8,513 bases of DNA from CAZCWX01 sp964502465 (GTDB lineage: Bacteria; Desulfobacterota; Binatia; Bin18), in the NCBI GenBank assembly GCA_964502465.1, contig CAZCWX010000491.1, positions 1 through 8,513 of the forward strand, read 5' to 3'. The notes below the pieces were generated by a model. It did not search any database. It had not been told where the DNA came from and saw nothing but the letters and a program-made list of their open reading frames with translations. Made by a program: the position numbers and the translations under genes. Of the stretch, positions 1-5,701 are shown in pieces; positions within the stretch are counted from its first letter, which is position 1; the number at the start of each line of letters is the position of its first letter.

Positions 1-1440
1 CATACCAGGCCGAATTCTGCCCTTTCGCTGTTCTTCAAATCCTATCCATGCGCCTGCTGTGGTATACAGAGCGAGCGCATCGAGAAGAGACAGTTGCTCT
101 TGTGGATTCAACAGGGTACCTGTTTGTGATCGCCTCGTCATCGCTGCCTGAATGCTTGCGAGCGGCTCTAATGGCGCGATGGGGCAGTCTGAGCTGCCAA
201 CGACGGGTACGCCGCGGCTTAGCAAACTCTGCGTGCGGTACAGCCAGTCATGAAGGCTGGAATCAACCTCAGTTGCGTATTTTTCCCCATAAAAATAGAG
301 AAACCCCGGCTGGGTGACAACCACGCTGCCAGTTTGCACGAGTGTCGTGATGAGCGGCGGCGGACACAACGCGCAGTGTTCGATGCGGTGGCGATGGTCT
401 GCGCGTGGCAAACGTTGCTGCGCGTATGCGATAGCGTGCAGCGCAGTGCAGAGCGGTCCTTCTTCAACCGCATGGAGCGCAACCTGGAAGCCGTGCCGGT
501 GCGCTTGCCAGACCATCTCAGCAAGATCCTCTGGTGAGGGGTACAGCGTTCCTCGACTTTCGTGCAGCAGAATTTTTATACTCCCGAGACGTGCCTGGTC
601 ATTGCCATGAAAAGGCGCAAGCCCAGCCGCGATGATCTCGGGTAGCGCATGCATGCCCATCATGACAGTGGCTCGGGAAAGCAAAAGGCGGTCGCCGCTG
701 AAGCGACGCAAGAGCGTAAAGTCTTCTAGCGTATTTCCCGCGCTGGCGTCATGAAACGAGGTGACCCCATGACGGAGCAATTCCGTGCTCACTTGTTTGA
801 CGCCAGCCGTGAATGCTTGAATGGGAAGCGGAGGCACGACGGTGCGCAGCAACTGCTCTGCCTCATAGACAACCCCGGTGGGTTCGTTGCTGCGAGGGTC
901 ACGTTCGATCAACCCTCCGTGTGGCGGGACGAAATGCGGCGTGATGCCAGCACGGGTCAGTGCGGCACTATTCAAGACGGCCGCATGGCCAGTACGATGG
1001 CGGAGCAGGATCGGGCGGTCTAGAGAAACTTGATCCAAATCCTGCTTTGTCGGGTGCCTCTTTTCGGCAAGAAAAAACTCGTCATAGCCATACCCGCGTA
1101 TCCAGTCTGCAGGTGCCCCCTGAAAAACTTGGCTTGCTAGAAGCTGTTGAATTTCTGTAATGGAGCGCGCACCACTGACATCGGCTCCACAGAAACGACT
1201 CGCCCAGGCAAACAGATGCAAATGCGGATCGATAAAACCCGGAAGAATAGTGTGTCCTGCGCAGGCAATCGTCTGAGTATGCGAAGAAACAAGGGGCCGT
1301 AGTTCTTGCTCTTCTCCTACTGCCAAGATACGCCCGGCAGCAATGGCAAGCGCTGCGGCGACAGGCCGCTTCGGGTCGAGGGTGAGGATACGACCGCCGT
1401 GCAGAAGAAGGTCAGCCGTATGTTGGAATGAGGAAGGCAC
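1..1440 (-). CDS. YtcJ-type amidohydrolase, C-terminal end cut by window edge
   Basis: I translated the minus strand from a GTG at 1440 to base 1: 480 codons with no stop, so the gene continues beyond the left edge. The product resembles metal-dependent amidohydrolases of the YtcJ family, which hydrolyse C-N bonds of mostly unknown substrates. Visible landmarks are an N-terminal beta segment with LLHGGRILTLD (residues 11-21), the metal-binding HxH in GFIDPHLHLF (H73, H75), RTGHAAVLNS (149-158), a lysine in SIKI (K289) that could be the bridging lysine, GFQVALHAVEEG (H323), HRIEHC (H355) and SSDCP (D418). The remainder, normally about 60 residues, lies outside. The GTG start is chosen because the protein begins just before the usual N-terminal strand; no strong Shine-Dalgarno is seen. 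It lies 86 bases downstream of the desulforedoxin-like gene with a palindromic repeat between, so co-transcription is uncertain. Substrate unknown. Confidence 0.88.
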   Translation of the reverse strand, partial: MPSSFQHTADLLLHGGRILTLDPKRPVAAALAIAAGRILAVGEEQELRPLVSSHTQTIACAGHTILPGFIDPHLHLFAWASRFCGADVSGARSITEIQQLLASQVFQGAPADWIRGYGYDEFFLAEKRHPTKQDLDQVSLDRPILLRHRTGHAAVLNSAALTRAGITPHFVPPHGGLIERDPRSNEPTGVVYEAEQLLRTVVPPLPIQAFTAGVKQVSTELLRHGVTSFHDASAGNTLEDFTLLRRFSGDRLLLSRATVMMGMHALPEIIAAGLAPFHGNDQARLGSIKILLHESRGTLYPSPEDLAEMVWQAHRHGFQVALHAVEEGPLCTALHAIAYAQQRLPRADHRHRIEHCALCPPPLITTLVQTGSVVVTQPGFLYFYGEKYATEVDSSLHDWLYRTQSLLSRGVPVVGSSDCPIAPLEPLASIQAAMTRRSQTGTLLNPQEQLSLLDALALYTTAGAWIGFEEQRKGRIRPGM

Positions 1441-1469
1441 GGGTGCAACAGGATAGAGTGGCAAAAAGA

Positions 1470-1495
1470 TAGGGGCACAGCGAGCCGTGCCCCTA
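1470..1495. repeat. Palindromic intergenic repeat, TAGGGGC family, copy 1
   Basis: A perfect 9-base inverted repeat, TAGGGGCAC (1470-1478) and GTGCCCCTA (1487-1495), surrounds an 8-base loop. It sits between the desulforedoxin-like gene and the amidohydrolase. Neither strand has a T-tract after the stem, so it does not look like an intrinsic terminator. The outer arms match a second element at 4893-4918, which suggests a dispersed REP-like repeat. Confidence 0.7.
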
Positions 1496-1526
1496 CGAAA
1501 AGCTGAGAGCGAAGTGCGAAATATGG

Positions 1527-1667
1527 CTAGTCCGAAGACGGCAGGGGTTTCGCCTCTTTCAACTGCATCCCTTTATCGCAGCAGTTGATATCCCCGTTGC
1601 CTGGTTTGTTGCACAGCACTTCAGTGCCGCACTCTTCGCAGAAATAACGTTTACCGAGCTGTGGCAT
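1527..1667 (-). CDS. Desulforedoxin-like Fe(Cys)4 protein, 46 aa
   Basis: This is a small iron-binding protein resembling desulforedoxin and the N-terminal domain of desulfoferrodoxin (superoxide reductase). Four cysteines in the diagnostic arrangement are visible: C10-x2-C13 in FCEECG and the adjacent pair C29-C30 in CCDKGM. In the family these hold one iron in a distorted tetrahedral site. An extra cysteine, C19, lies between them. The length is close to free-standing desulforedoxins (about 36 residues) with an added tail ending LPSSD; there is no superoxide reductase catalytic domain. The frame can be extended to 1712, but the ATG at 1667 is preferred because AGGAGG sits 5 bases before it. 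It lies 34 bases downstream of the ygfZ-like gene and is probably co-transcribed. Likely role: one-electron transfer or redox sensing in the cytoplasm; partner unknown. Confidence 0.85.
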   Translation of the reverse strand: MPQLGKRYFCEECGTEVLCNKPGNGDINCCDKGMQLKEAKPLPSSD

Positions 1668-1672
1668 ACATC

Positions 1673-1678
1673 CCTCCT
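1673..1678 (-). promoter_or_regulatory. Ribosome binding site fixing the desulforedoxin start
   Basis: AGGAGG on the minus strand, 5 bases before the ATG at 1667. It supports the 46-residue form over a longer frame that would open at 1712 inside the preceding gene. Confidence 0.8.
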
Positions 1679-1701
1679 GAATACATACATATAAAGTACA
1701 C

Positions 1702-2775
1702 TTACCGAGCAAACGGTAGCGTAACCACTTCCGCTATCATGGGTTTCCCTTGCCTGTCAATCCGCAACTGTGTCCCAGGGGCGAGATGTTCACGCCGTAC
1801 GTAGCCCAAGGCAATCGGATGGCCAAAGTGAGGGGAAACGACAGCGCTGGTTATCCATCCGATCTCCTGAGAATCGTGGAAGAGCTTATCCCCGCTAACA
1901 GGCGGGATCTCGCCGCGCACGAGTAAGCCGCTCAGTTTCCGGTTGACATGTCCACGGGCAGTAGCCCGTTCAACGACTTCTTGCCCAAGGTAGCACCCTT
2001 TGGTGAAACTGATCGCGTGCTCCATCCCCACTTCGAGGACAAGGCGCCTTTCGTCTATATCGAGGCCATACCAAGGAATTCCTGCTTCAATCCGTAAGAT
2101 GTTGAGCGCAGTGAGTCCGACTGGCTGTAGACCGAGCGGTTCTCCAGTCCGGAGCAGACTTTGCCAAACTGACTCAGCGTGCGCCTGCGGCACAAAGATT
2201 TGGTAGCCCTCCTCACCGGTGTCACTCACCCGGGCGATGCGAAGATCGACTCCTGCGAGTGTTGCCTTGCAGTGTTGGAATGCTTTGGTCACGGCAAGAG
2301 TCACTCCAGACGCTTGGAGCACTGTAGACGTGAGGGGGCCTTGCACTGCCAGTGTGACAGACTGTTCACTGCAGTCTTCCAATTCCACATCATCGGCAAC
2401 GAGAAAACGGGACAACGCCTCTAGCATCTTTTCTTTTGCCCGGATATCAACGTCGAGAAGGAGGCAAGCTTCCTGAGCATACACCCGCAGATCCGCGACC
2501 ACACGTCCTTGTTCAGTCAGCAACATTGCGGCGCACCCTTCCCCTGGTTTCAGGGCTTGCACGTCATTCGATAACATGCCCTGGAGGAAGGGGAGGCGAT
2601 CTTCACCCGTGACTCGCACTTGGACGCGGAAGGACAGATCGATCAGGCCGGCTTTCTCACGCACGGTGCGATATTCAATCAAAGGATCATTGAAGTACTC
2701 AGGTAACTCAATGCCACGATCATCAACGAGAACAGCTCCGTGTGCAGTATGCCATAAAGCGAGGGGTGTTTTCAT
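1702..2775 (-). CDS. ygfZ: YgfZ/GcvT-like folate-binding protein (Fe-S cluster maintenance)
   Basis: A 357-residue protein of the GcvT/YgfZ fold. The signature KGCYLGQE (residues 259-266, with C261) is the YgfZ hallmark and separates it from glycine-cleavage T-protein. In the family this cysteine-containing, tetrahydrofolate-binding protein supports assembly or repair of certain Fe-S enzymes. The N-terminal half is GcvT-like: EYRTVREKAGLIDLS (34-48), a strand-rich stretch around VRVTGEDRLPFLQGMLSND (53-71) and TEQGRVVADLRVY (87-99). The C-terminal barrel follows from about 275 and ends near VVTLPFAR. Length is normal to slightly long for YgfZ. The ATG at 2775 begins the conserved N-terminus, but no clear Shine-Dalgarno precedes it. 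It is followed after 34 bases by the desulforedoxin-like gene. An aminomethyltransferase role is less likely because of the YgfZ motif. Confidence 0.9.
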   Translation of the reverse strand: MKTPLALWHTAHGAVLVDDRGIELPEYFNDPLIEYRTVREKAGLIDLSFRVQVRVTGEDRLPFLQGMLSNDVQALKPGEGCAAMLLTEQGRVVADLRVYAQEACLLLDVDIRAKEKMLEALSRFLVADDVELEDCSEQSVTLAVQGPLTSTVLQASGVTLAVTKAFQHCKATLAGVDLRIARVSDTGEEGYQIFVPQAHAESVWQSLLRTGEPLGLQPVGLTALNILRIEAGIPWYGLDIDERRLVLEVGMEHAISFTKGCYLGQEVVERATARGHVNRKLSGLLVRGEIPPVSGDKLFHDSQEIGWITSAVVSPHFGHPIALGYVRREHLAPGTQLRIDRQGKPMIAEVVTLPFAR

Positions 2776-2824
2776 AGGTCGGAAAGGCTAGCAAAGACGA
2801 ACAGGCAAGGGAAGCGCTCTTTTT

Positions 2825-2849
2825 CCCTCTCCCGCATAGCGGGAGAGGG
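2825..2849. repeat. Perfect 11-bp palindromic repeat, CCCTCTCCCGC family
   Basis: CCCTCTCCCGC (2825-2835) and GCGGGAGAGGG (2839-2849) pair perfectly around a 3-base loop ATA, between the leucine dehydrogenase-like gene and ygfZ. On the minus strand, the direction of both genes, the stem is followed by an A-run rather than a T-run, so it is not a canonical intrinsic terminator. CCCTCTCCC/GGGAGAGGG palindromes of this form are familiar dispersed intergenic repeats. It could still attenuate transcription or protect an mRNA end. Confidence 0.75.
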
Positions 2850-2867
2850 CTCGGGTGGGGGCCTCTT

Positions 2868-3947
2868 TTAGCTATTCAATCGGCGCAAATTCCGCACTGC
2901 CTGAATCCGTTCCTGCGCCAGGGTAATAGCCAGCCGGTGGGAAGCAACGCCGCAACGCTTCGATTCGACGAAAATAGTCTTCAGAGTCGGATAAATATTC
3001 TCTGTCTTGGCCTTCGCCCGCTCGCGTCGGTATCCCCCTGGTCCAAGTTCGTCGGCAACGTTAATCAGACCGCCGGCATTGATGGCAAAGTCTGGGGCAT
3101 ACAGGATACCCTGTGCCTGAAGGGTATCGCCGTCTTCATCTACTAGCAGTTGATTATTAGCACCGCCGCCAATAATCCGACAGCGGAGATGCGGAATCGT
3201 GTTCTGGTTGATAATCCCGCCAGCCGCACAAGGAGCAAGGATATCACACTGCTGGGTCAGAATGTCTTCTGGTGTCACGATCCGTGCCTGGAGTTCCGTA
3301 GCCGCCTTTTGGGTCCGTGTTGTATCGACATCGGCGACGATGAGTTGAGCGCCAGCCTCATGAAGATAACGAGCCAGAGCGTAGCCCACCTTCCCGAGTC
3401 CCTGAATAGCGATAGTACGCCCACGGAACTCGGCCGTGCCGTCAACCTCTTCCAGGCACGCCCGCAGTCCACAGAACACGCCCCAGGCCGTCATAGGAGA
3501 AGGATCATCACCACCGCCAAAAGCTGCATCTCGTCCAACACCGAAGCGGCTTTCTTTGCGGACATACTCGATATCGGCTGTGGTTGTGCCCATATCCTCA
3601 GTCGGAATATAGCGACCAGCTAAGGACTCGACGGCGCGACCCAGCGCGCGAAACAAGACTTCACGTTGGGTAGTTGTATGATCACCGATAACGACCGCTT
3701 TCCCGCCGCCATAATCCAGACCGGCGAGCGCCGCCTTAAACGTCATTGCTTGGGCCAGACGCAAGGCATCGGTGACTGCTGCCGCCTCAGAGGGATAGAC
3801 GCGCATGCGGATGCCGCCGAGCGATGGTCCCAGAGTCGTGTCGTGAATAGCAATGATTGCTTTGAGCCCAGCGGCACGGTCGATAGAGAAGACAACCTGT
3901 TCATGACCTTCTATAAACATACTGTCAAAGAGAGAAGTCATAATCAT
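2868..3947 (-). CDS. Leucine dehydrogenase-type Glu/Leu/Phe/Val dehydrogenase
   Basis: A 359-residue NAD-dependent amino-acid dehydrogenase, catalysing reversible oxidative deamination of (branched-chain) L-amino acids to 2-oxo acids plus ammonia. Family landmarks run in order: LGPSLGGIRM (39-48), MTFKAALAG (68-76) with K71, the glycine-rich YGGGKAVV (79-86) with K83, TEDMGTT (116-122) with D118, the Rossmann loop GLGKVG (183-188), the acidic residue of VADVD (204-208), and APDFAINAGGLINVADEL near the C-terminus. K71, K83 and D118 align with the substrate-binding and catalytic residues of leucine dehydrogenase. Length is typical. The ATG at 3947 lies one base after the TGA of the Rieske gene; an alternative ATG is at 3941. 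Translational coupling with the Rieske gene is likely. Leucine or valine is favoured as substrate over phenylalanine, but this is not settled by sequence. Confidence 0.92.
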   Translation of the reverse strand: MIMTSLFDSMFIEGHEQVVFSIDRAAGLKAIIAIHDTTLGPSLGGIRMRVYPSEAAAVTDALRLAQAMTFKAALAGLDYGGGKAVVIGDHTTTQREVLFRALGRAVESLAGRYIPTEDMGTTTADIEYVRKESRFGVGRDAAFGGGDDPSPMTAWGVFCGLRACLEEVDGTAEFRGRTIAIQGLGKVGYALARYLHEAGAQLIVADVDTTRTQKAATELQARIVTPEDILTQQCDILAPCAAGGIINQNTIPHLRCRIIGGGANNQLLVDEDGDTLQAQGILYAPDFAINAGGLINVADELGPGGYRRERAKAKTENIYPTLKTIFVESKRCGVASHRLAITLAQERIQAVRNLRRLNS

Positions 3948-3948
3948 G

Positions 3949-4254
3949 TCACACTTCGACGAGAATATCGTCGCCTTCGACTTTCACGGAAAATTGTTGC
4001 TGCTGTACATCGGGATCGTCGCGATTCACACCGGTCGTGACATCAAACTCCCACCCGTGCCATGGGCAGGTGACGACGTTGCTATCGAGTTCACCTTCGC
4101 CGAGCGGACCACCTTGATGAGGACAGATATCGTCAAGCGCGTAATAGGAGCCGTCCACATTGAAAATGGCGATCCGTTGTCCCTCAACCTCAATGCATTT
4201 CCCTTGACCTGCTGGAATGTCGCTCGTCTGGGCTACTTTGACAAAATTACCCAT
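3949..4254 (-). CDS. Small Rieske [2Fe-2S] ferredoxin
   Basis: A 101-residue soluble Rieske protein with both cluster-binding motifs: CPHQGG with C44 and H46, and CPWHGW with C63 and H66. There is no N-terminal membrane anchor, so it resembles the ferredoxin components of ring-hydroxylating dioxygenases or the small NirD-like Rieske proteins rather than bc1 subunits. The frame is open to 4404, but the ATG at 4254 has AGGAGG 5 bases upstream and begins the conserved fold; the upstream extension covers the promoter region of the divergent gene. It is the first gene of a minus-strand run and its stop is one base from the dehydrogenase start. No oxygenase or ferredoxin reductase is visible nearby, apart from the divergent flavin reductase. 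Partner unknown. Confidence 0.92.
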   Translation of the reverse strand: MGNFVKVAQTSDIPAGQGKCIEVEGQRIAIFNVDGSYYALDDICPHQGGPLGEGELDSNVVTCPWHGWEFDVTTGVNRDDPDVQQQQFSVKVEGDDILVEV

Positions 4255-4259
4255 GCCGT

Positions 4260-4265
4260 CCTCCT
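4260..4265 (-). promoter_or_regulatory. Ribosome binding site fixing the Rieske start
   Basis: AGGAGG on the minus strand, 5 bases before the ATG at 4254. It decides for the 101-residue protein against a 151-residue frame opening at 4404. Confidence 0.8.
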
Positions 4266-4331
4266 CGGTGTATGTCGATGGAGGCGAATCTAAGCAAATT
4301 CCCTGTTGCGCCGCAAGGTTGGCCACGTCCG

Positions 4332-4361
4332 TTGACAGGAGTCCAGGTTGGCGGCTATCGT
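4332..4361 (+). promoter_or_regulatory. Candidate sigma-70-like promoter for the flavin reductase gene
   Basis: A perfect -35 box TTGACA (4332-4337) is followed after 18 bases by TATCGT (4356-4361), a 4-of-6 match to the -10 consensus. Transcription would begin near 4368, about 25 bases before the ATG at 4393. It lies in the 138-base gap between the divergent Rieske and flavin reductase genes. No comparably good promoter was found facing the Rieske gene. Confidence 0.5.
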
Positions 4362-4392
4362 CTGCGCAATCTTTCGTGAAAGGAGACACGTA

Positions 4393-4872
4393 ATGAACGA
4401 ACAAGCGAAGAAGACCGCTTTGTTAATGATTCCTTACGGTCTGCAAGTGCTTGGTGCTAAGGAGGGAGACAAAATCACCTTAGCGACGGTTAATTGGACG
4501 ACTCAATGCTCCTTTAAGCCGCCTTTGGTGGTCGTCGGCGTGAAAGGTGATTCGAGCGCGCACGCAATGGTGAAAAATAGCCAGATTTTTACCCTGAGTT
4601 TCCTTGGCACAGGACAAAAGGGCCATGCGTTTGCTTTCTTCAAGCATGTCGAGCCTGAAGATGGAAAGATGGGTGGGTTCGCCTACGAGACTGGTTCGAA
4701 CACTGGCTGCCCGATTGTCAGTGACGCGCCGGCTTGGGTGGAGTGCAAAGTGATCGGCTTTCATGAATACGGTGACCACAGTGTGGTGGTCGGCGAAGTC
4801 ATCGAGGCCGGGCTCAAGCAAGAAGTCGAACCGCTTACGCTAAAAGAGATCGGCGCGAAATACGGAGGATAG
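4393..4872 (+). CDS. Flavin reductase-like FMN-binding protein
   Basis: A 159-residue protein with the flavin reductase-like (split-barrel, PF01613-type) fold. Members bind FMN or FAD and reduce it with NAD(P)H, often supplying a monooxygenase, though some simply bind flavin. Supporting segments are TLATVNWTTQCSFKPP (29-44) followed by a hydrophobic strand, the serine/alanine-rich turn around 54-58, TLSFLGTGQKG (67-77), and GDHSVVVGEV (127-136), which matches the conserved C-terminal GDHxxxxGxV. The ATG at 4393 is chosen over an earlier in-frame start at 4348 because AAAGGAG lies just upstream of it and the earlier start falls in the putative -10 region. Length fits the family. It is transcribed divergently from the Rieske gene. 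No cognate monooxygenase is visible in the window. Confidence 0.85.
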   Translation: MNEQAKKTALLMIPYGLQVLGAKEGDKITLATVNWTTQCSFKPPLVVVGVKGDSSAHAMVKNSQIFTLSFLGTGQKGHAFAFFKHVEPEDGKMGGFAYETGSNTGCPIVSDAPAWVECKVIGFHEYGDHSVVVGEVIEAGLKQEVEPLTLKEIGAKYGG

Positions 4873-4881
4873 GAGCACGGA

Positions 4882-5037
4882 CTAACCAAATGTAGGGGCG
4901 CACGGCCATGCGCCCTTGTGTGTGAGGGGAAAGTCACGCAGAAGTTCGAGTTTGTTGATACTCTGCTCTTGAATCAAGGACGCGCCTAATGCGCGGCTCA
5001 TAGAATCTTCGTCGAGGTACAGGCTGATTCGTGTCAC
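4882..5037 (-). pseudogene. Truncated DUF5615-like toxin remnant
   Basis: A GTG at 5037 overlaps the DUF433 stop by four bases (GTGA) and opens a 51-codon frame. Its start, ISLYLDEDSMSRALGA (residues 4-19), matches the N-terminal strand and acidic active-site region of DUF5615 proteins, PIN-like putative nucleases usually encoded directly after DUF433 genes. DUF5615 proteins are normally about 110 residues. Here the similarity stops after ~19 residues; residues 20-39 are unrecognised, and the last 12 codons are read from the palindromic repeat at 4893-4918 and its flank, ending at TAG 4882-4884. The rest of the PIN-like core is absent. I infer a broken toxin gene resulting from a deletion or rearrangement. 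A genuine short peptide is possible but unlikely. Confidence 0.65.
4893..4918. repeat. Palindromic repeat, TAGGGGC family, copy 2
   Basis: TAGGGGCGCA (4893-4902) pairs with the segment ending at 4918 (TGCGCCC then TTG), with two G-T wobbles near the outer end and a GGCC centre. It shares its outer arm with the element at 1470-1495. It lies 20 bases after the flavin reductase stop and inside the 3' end of the DUF5615 remnant. The plus-strand stem is followed by TGTGTG, not a T-run, so it is a poor intrinsic terminator. Confidence 0.65.
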
Positions 5038-5330
5038 GCGCGAGGTGTTCCTTGAATATACTGCTGTTCGAGCACCTCCGCCTCTGCTTCTTCAGCCTCC
5101 AGATCCGCCTCAATCTCGTCGCGATTAGCGTGATAATAAGTCAGCGCTGCGTACACCTGGGCCAGAGTCAAATGACCGATCCGGTCTGGAATCTCCTCTG
5201 GGCTTAAGCCCAACTTGTACCAACTTACAATCCTTAGTACGGAGACCCCGGTTCCGGCGATGCGGGGCCGTCCGCCACATACATCCGGTGAACACATAAT
5301 CAAGTCGCCAATATTCGTACTTGGGTTCAT
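5034..5330 (-). CDS. DUF433 family protein (putative antitoxin)
   Basis: A 98-residue DUF433 protein: CSPDVCGGRPRIAGTGVSV (13-31) is the family signature, followed by the helix-turn-helix-like part with LGLSPEEI (40-47), LTLAQVYAALTYYHANRDEI (54-73) and a glutamate/alanine-rich tail. DUF433 proteins are small, probably DNA-binding, and are typically encoded just upstream of DUF5615 PIN-like proteins as the presumed antitoxin. The family normally has GTR where this protein has GTG (26-28). The frame opens at 5390, but the ATG at 5330 is preferred because AAGGAG lies 8 bases before it. The gene overlaps the nucleotidyltransferase frame by 206 bases upstream and the DUF5615 remnant by four bases downstream. 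With its partner broken, any present role is unclear. Confidence 0.82.
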   Translation of the reverse strand: MNPSTNIGDLIMCSPDVCGGRPRIAGTGVSVLRIVSWYKLGLSPEEIPDRIGHLTLAQVYAALTYYHANRDEIEADLEAEEAEAEVLEQQYIQGTPRA

Positions 5331-5682
5331 AGCTGTTGCTCCTTCGGTGCCAATTCTCGTTTCGTCCATACAGAACTCTACCCTTTTCAAGCATTTTTCG
5401 TTCTAGAGACGCACGAACATGACGAAATCGTTCAACTTCAGCACGAGTTTTCACTAGGATGTCTGTAGGAACCCGTAGCCCCCGCAGGCAGCGATGACCA
5501 CGCGTAGCACGTTGAGCTGGCTTTTCATCGCTGTGCGACACGATCACAAGCAAATCTACATCGCTATCTTCATGTGGTGTACCCCAGGCGTGTGAACCGA
5601 AGAGGATAATCTGCTCTGGCTGAAACTCAGCGACTAAGCGCTGAGTCATCTCTTCTAGTAGTTCGTCGGAGATGGTCTTCAT
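5125..5682 (-). CDS. Minimal nucleotidyltransferase (MNT), with aberrant C-terminal run-on
   Basis: Residues 1 to about 106 form a complete minimal nucleotidyltransferase of the DNA polymerase-beta superfamily: LFGSHAWG (27-34), DSDVDLLV (39-46) with metal ligands D41 and D43, and the third acidic residue D74 in VPTDILV. Proteins of this type (MntA-like) pair with HEPN RNases and can inactivate them by transferring nucleotides to the toxin. The family usually ends shortly after a segment like MLEKGRVLYG (97-106). Here the frame lacks a stop there and continues for 79 codons rich in Arg, Ser and Tyr through most of the DUF433 coding region in another frame, which looks like non-natural coding sequence. 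No HEPN gene adjoins. The start is ATG 5682, 19 bases after the aminotransferase stop, with only a weak Shine-Dalgarno. The core call is firm; the tail is probably a consequence of a lost stop or a recombination junction. Confidence 0.8.
   Translation of the reverse strand: MKTISDELLEEMTQRLVAEFQPEQIILFGSHAWGTPHEDSDVDLLVIVSHSDEKPAQRATRGHRCLRGLRVPTDILVKTRAEVERFRHVRASLERKMLEKGRVLYGRNENWHRRSNSYEPKYEYWRLDYVFTGCMWRTAPHRRNRGLRTKDCKLVQVGLKPRGDSRPDRSFDSGPGVRSADLLSR
5339..5344 (-). promoter_or_regulatory. Ribosome binding site fixing the DUF433 start
   Basis: AAGGAG on the minus strand, 8 bases before the ATG at 5330, lying within the nucleotidyltransferase reading frame. It supports independent translation of DUF433 from the shared transcript. 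Confidence 0.65.
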
Positions 5683-5701
5683 AACGGACCTGTCGCTTCG
5701 C

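Noticed and set aside
1021..1080. Apparent frameshift in the amidohydrolase at an A-run (1072-1077)
   Set aside because: Recounting the run as six A's keeps one continuous frame through DEFFLAEKRHP; no frameshift exists.
48..1160. Several plus-strand frames of 66-98 codons in the amidohydrolase region
   Set aside because: They lie opposite one continuous, motif-rich minus-strand gene and show no recognisable domains.
2825..2849. Intrinsic terminator between the dehydrogenase and ygfZ
   Set aside because: The stem is strong, but in the direction of transcription it is followed by A's, not T's.
3150..3623. A 157-codon plus-strand frame
   Set aside because: It is antisense to conserved leucine dehydrogenase coding sequence, including the Rossmann region, with no family features.
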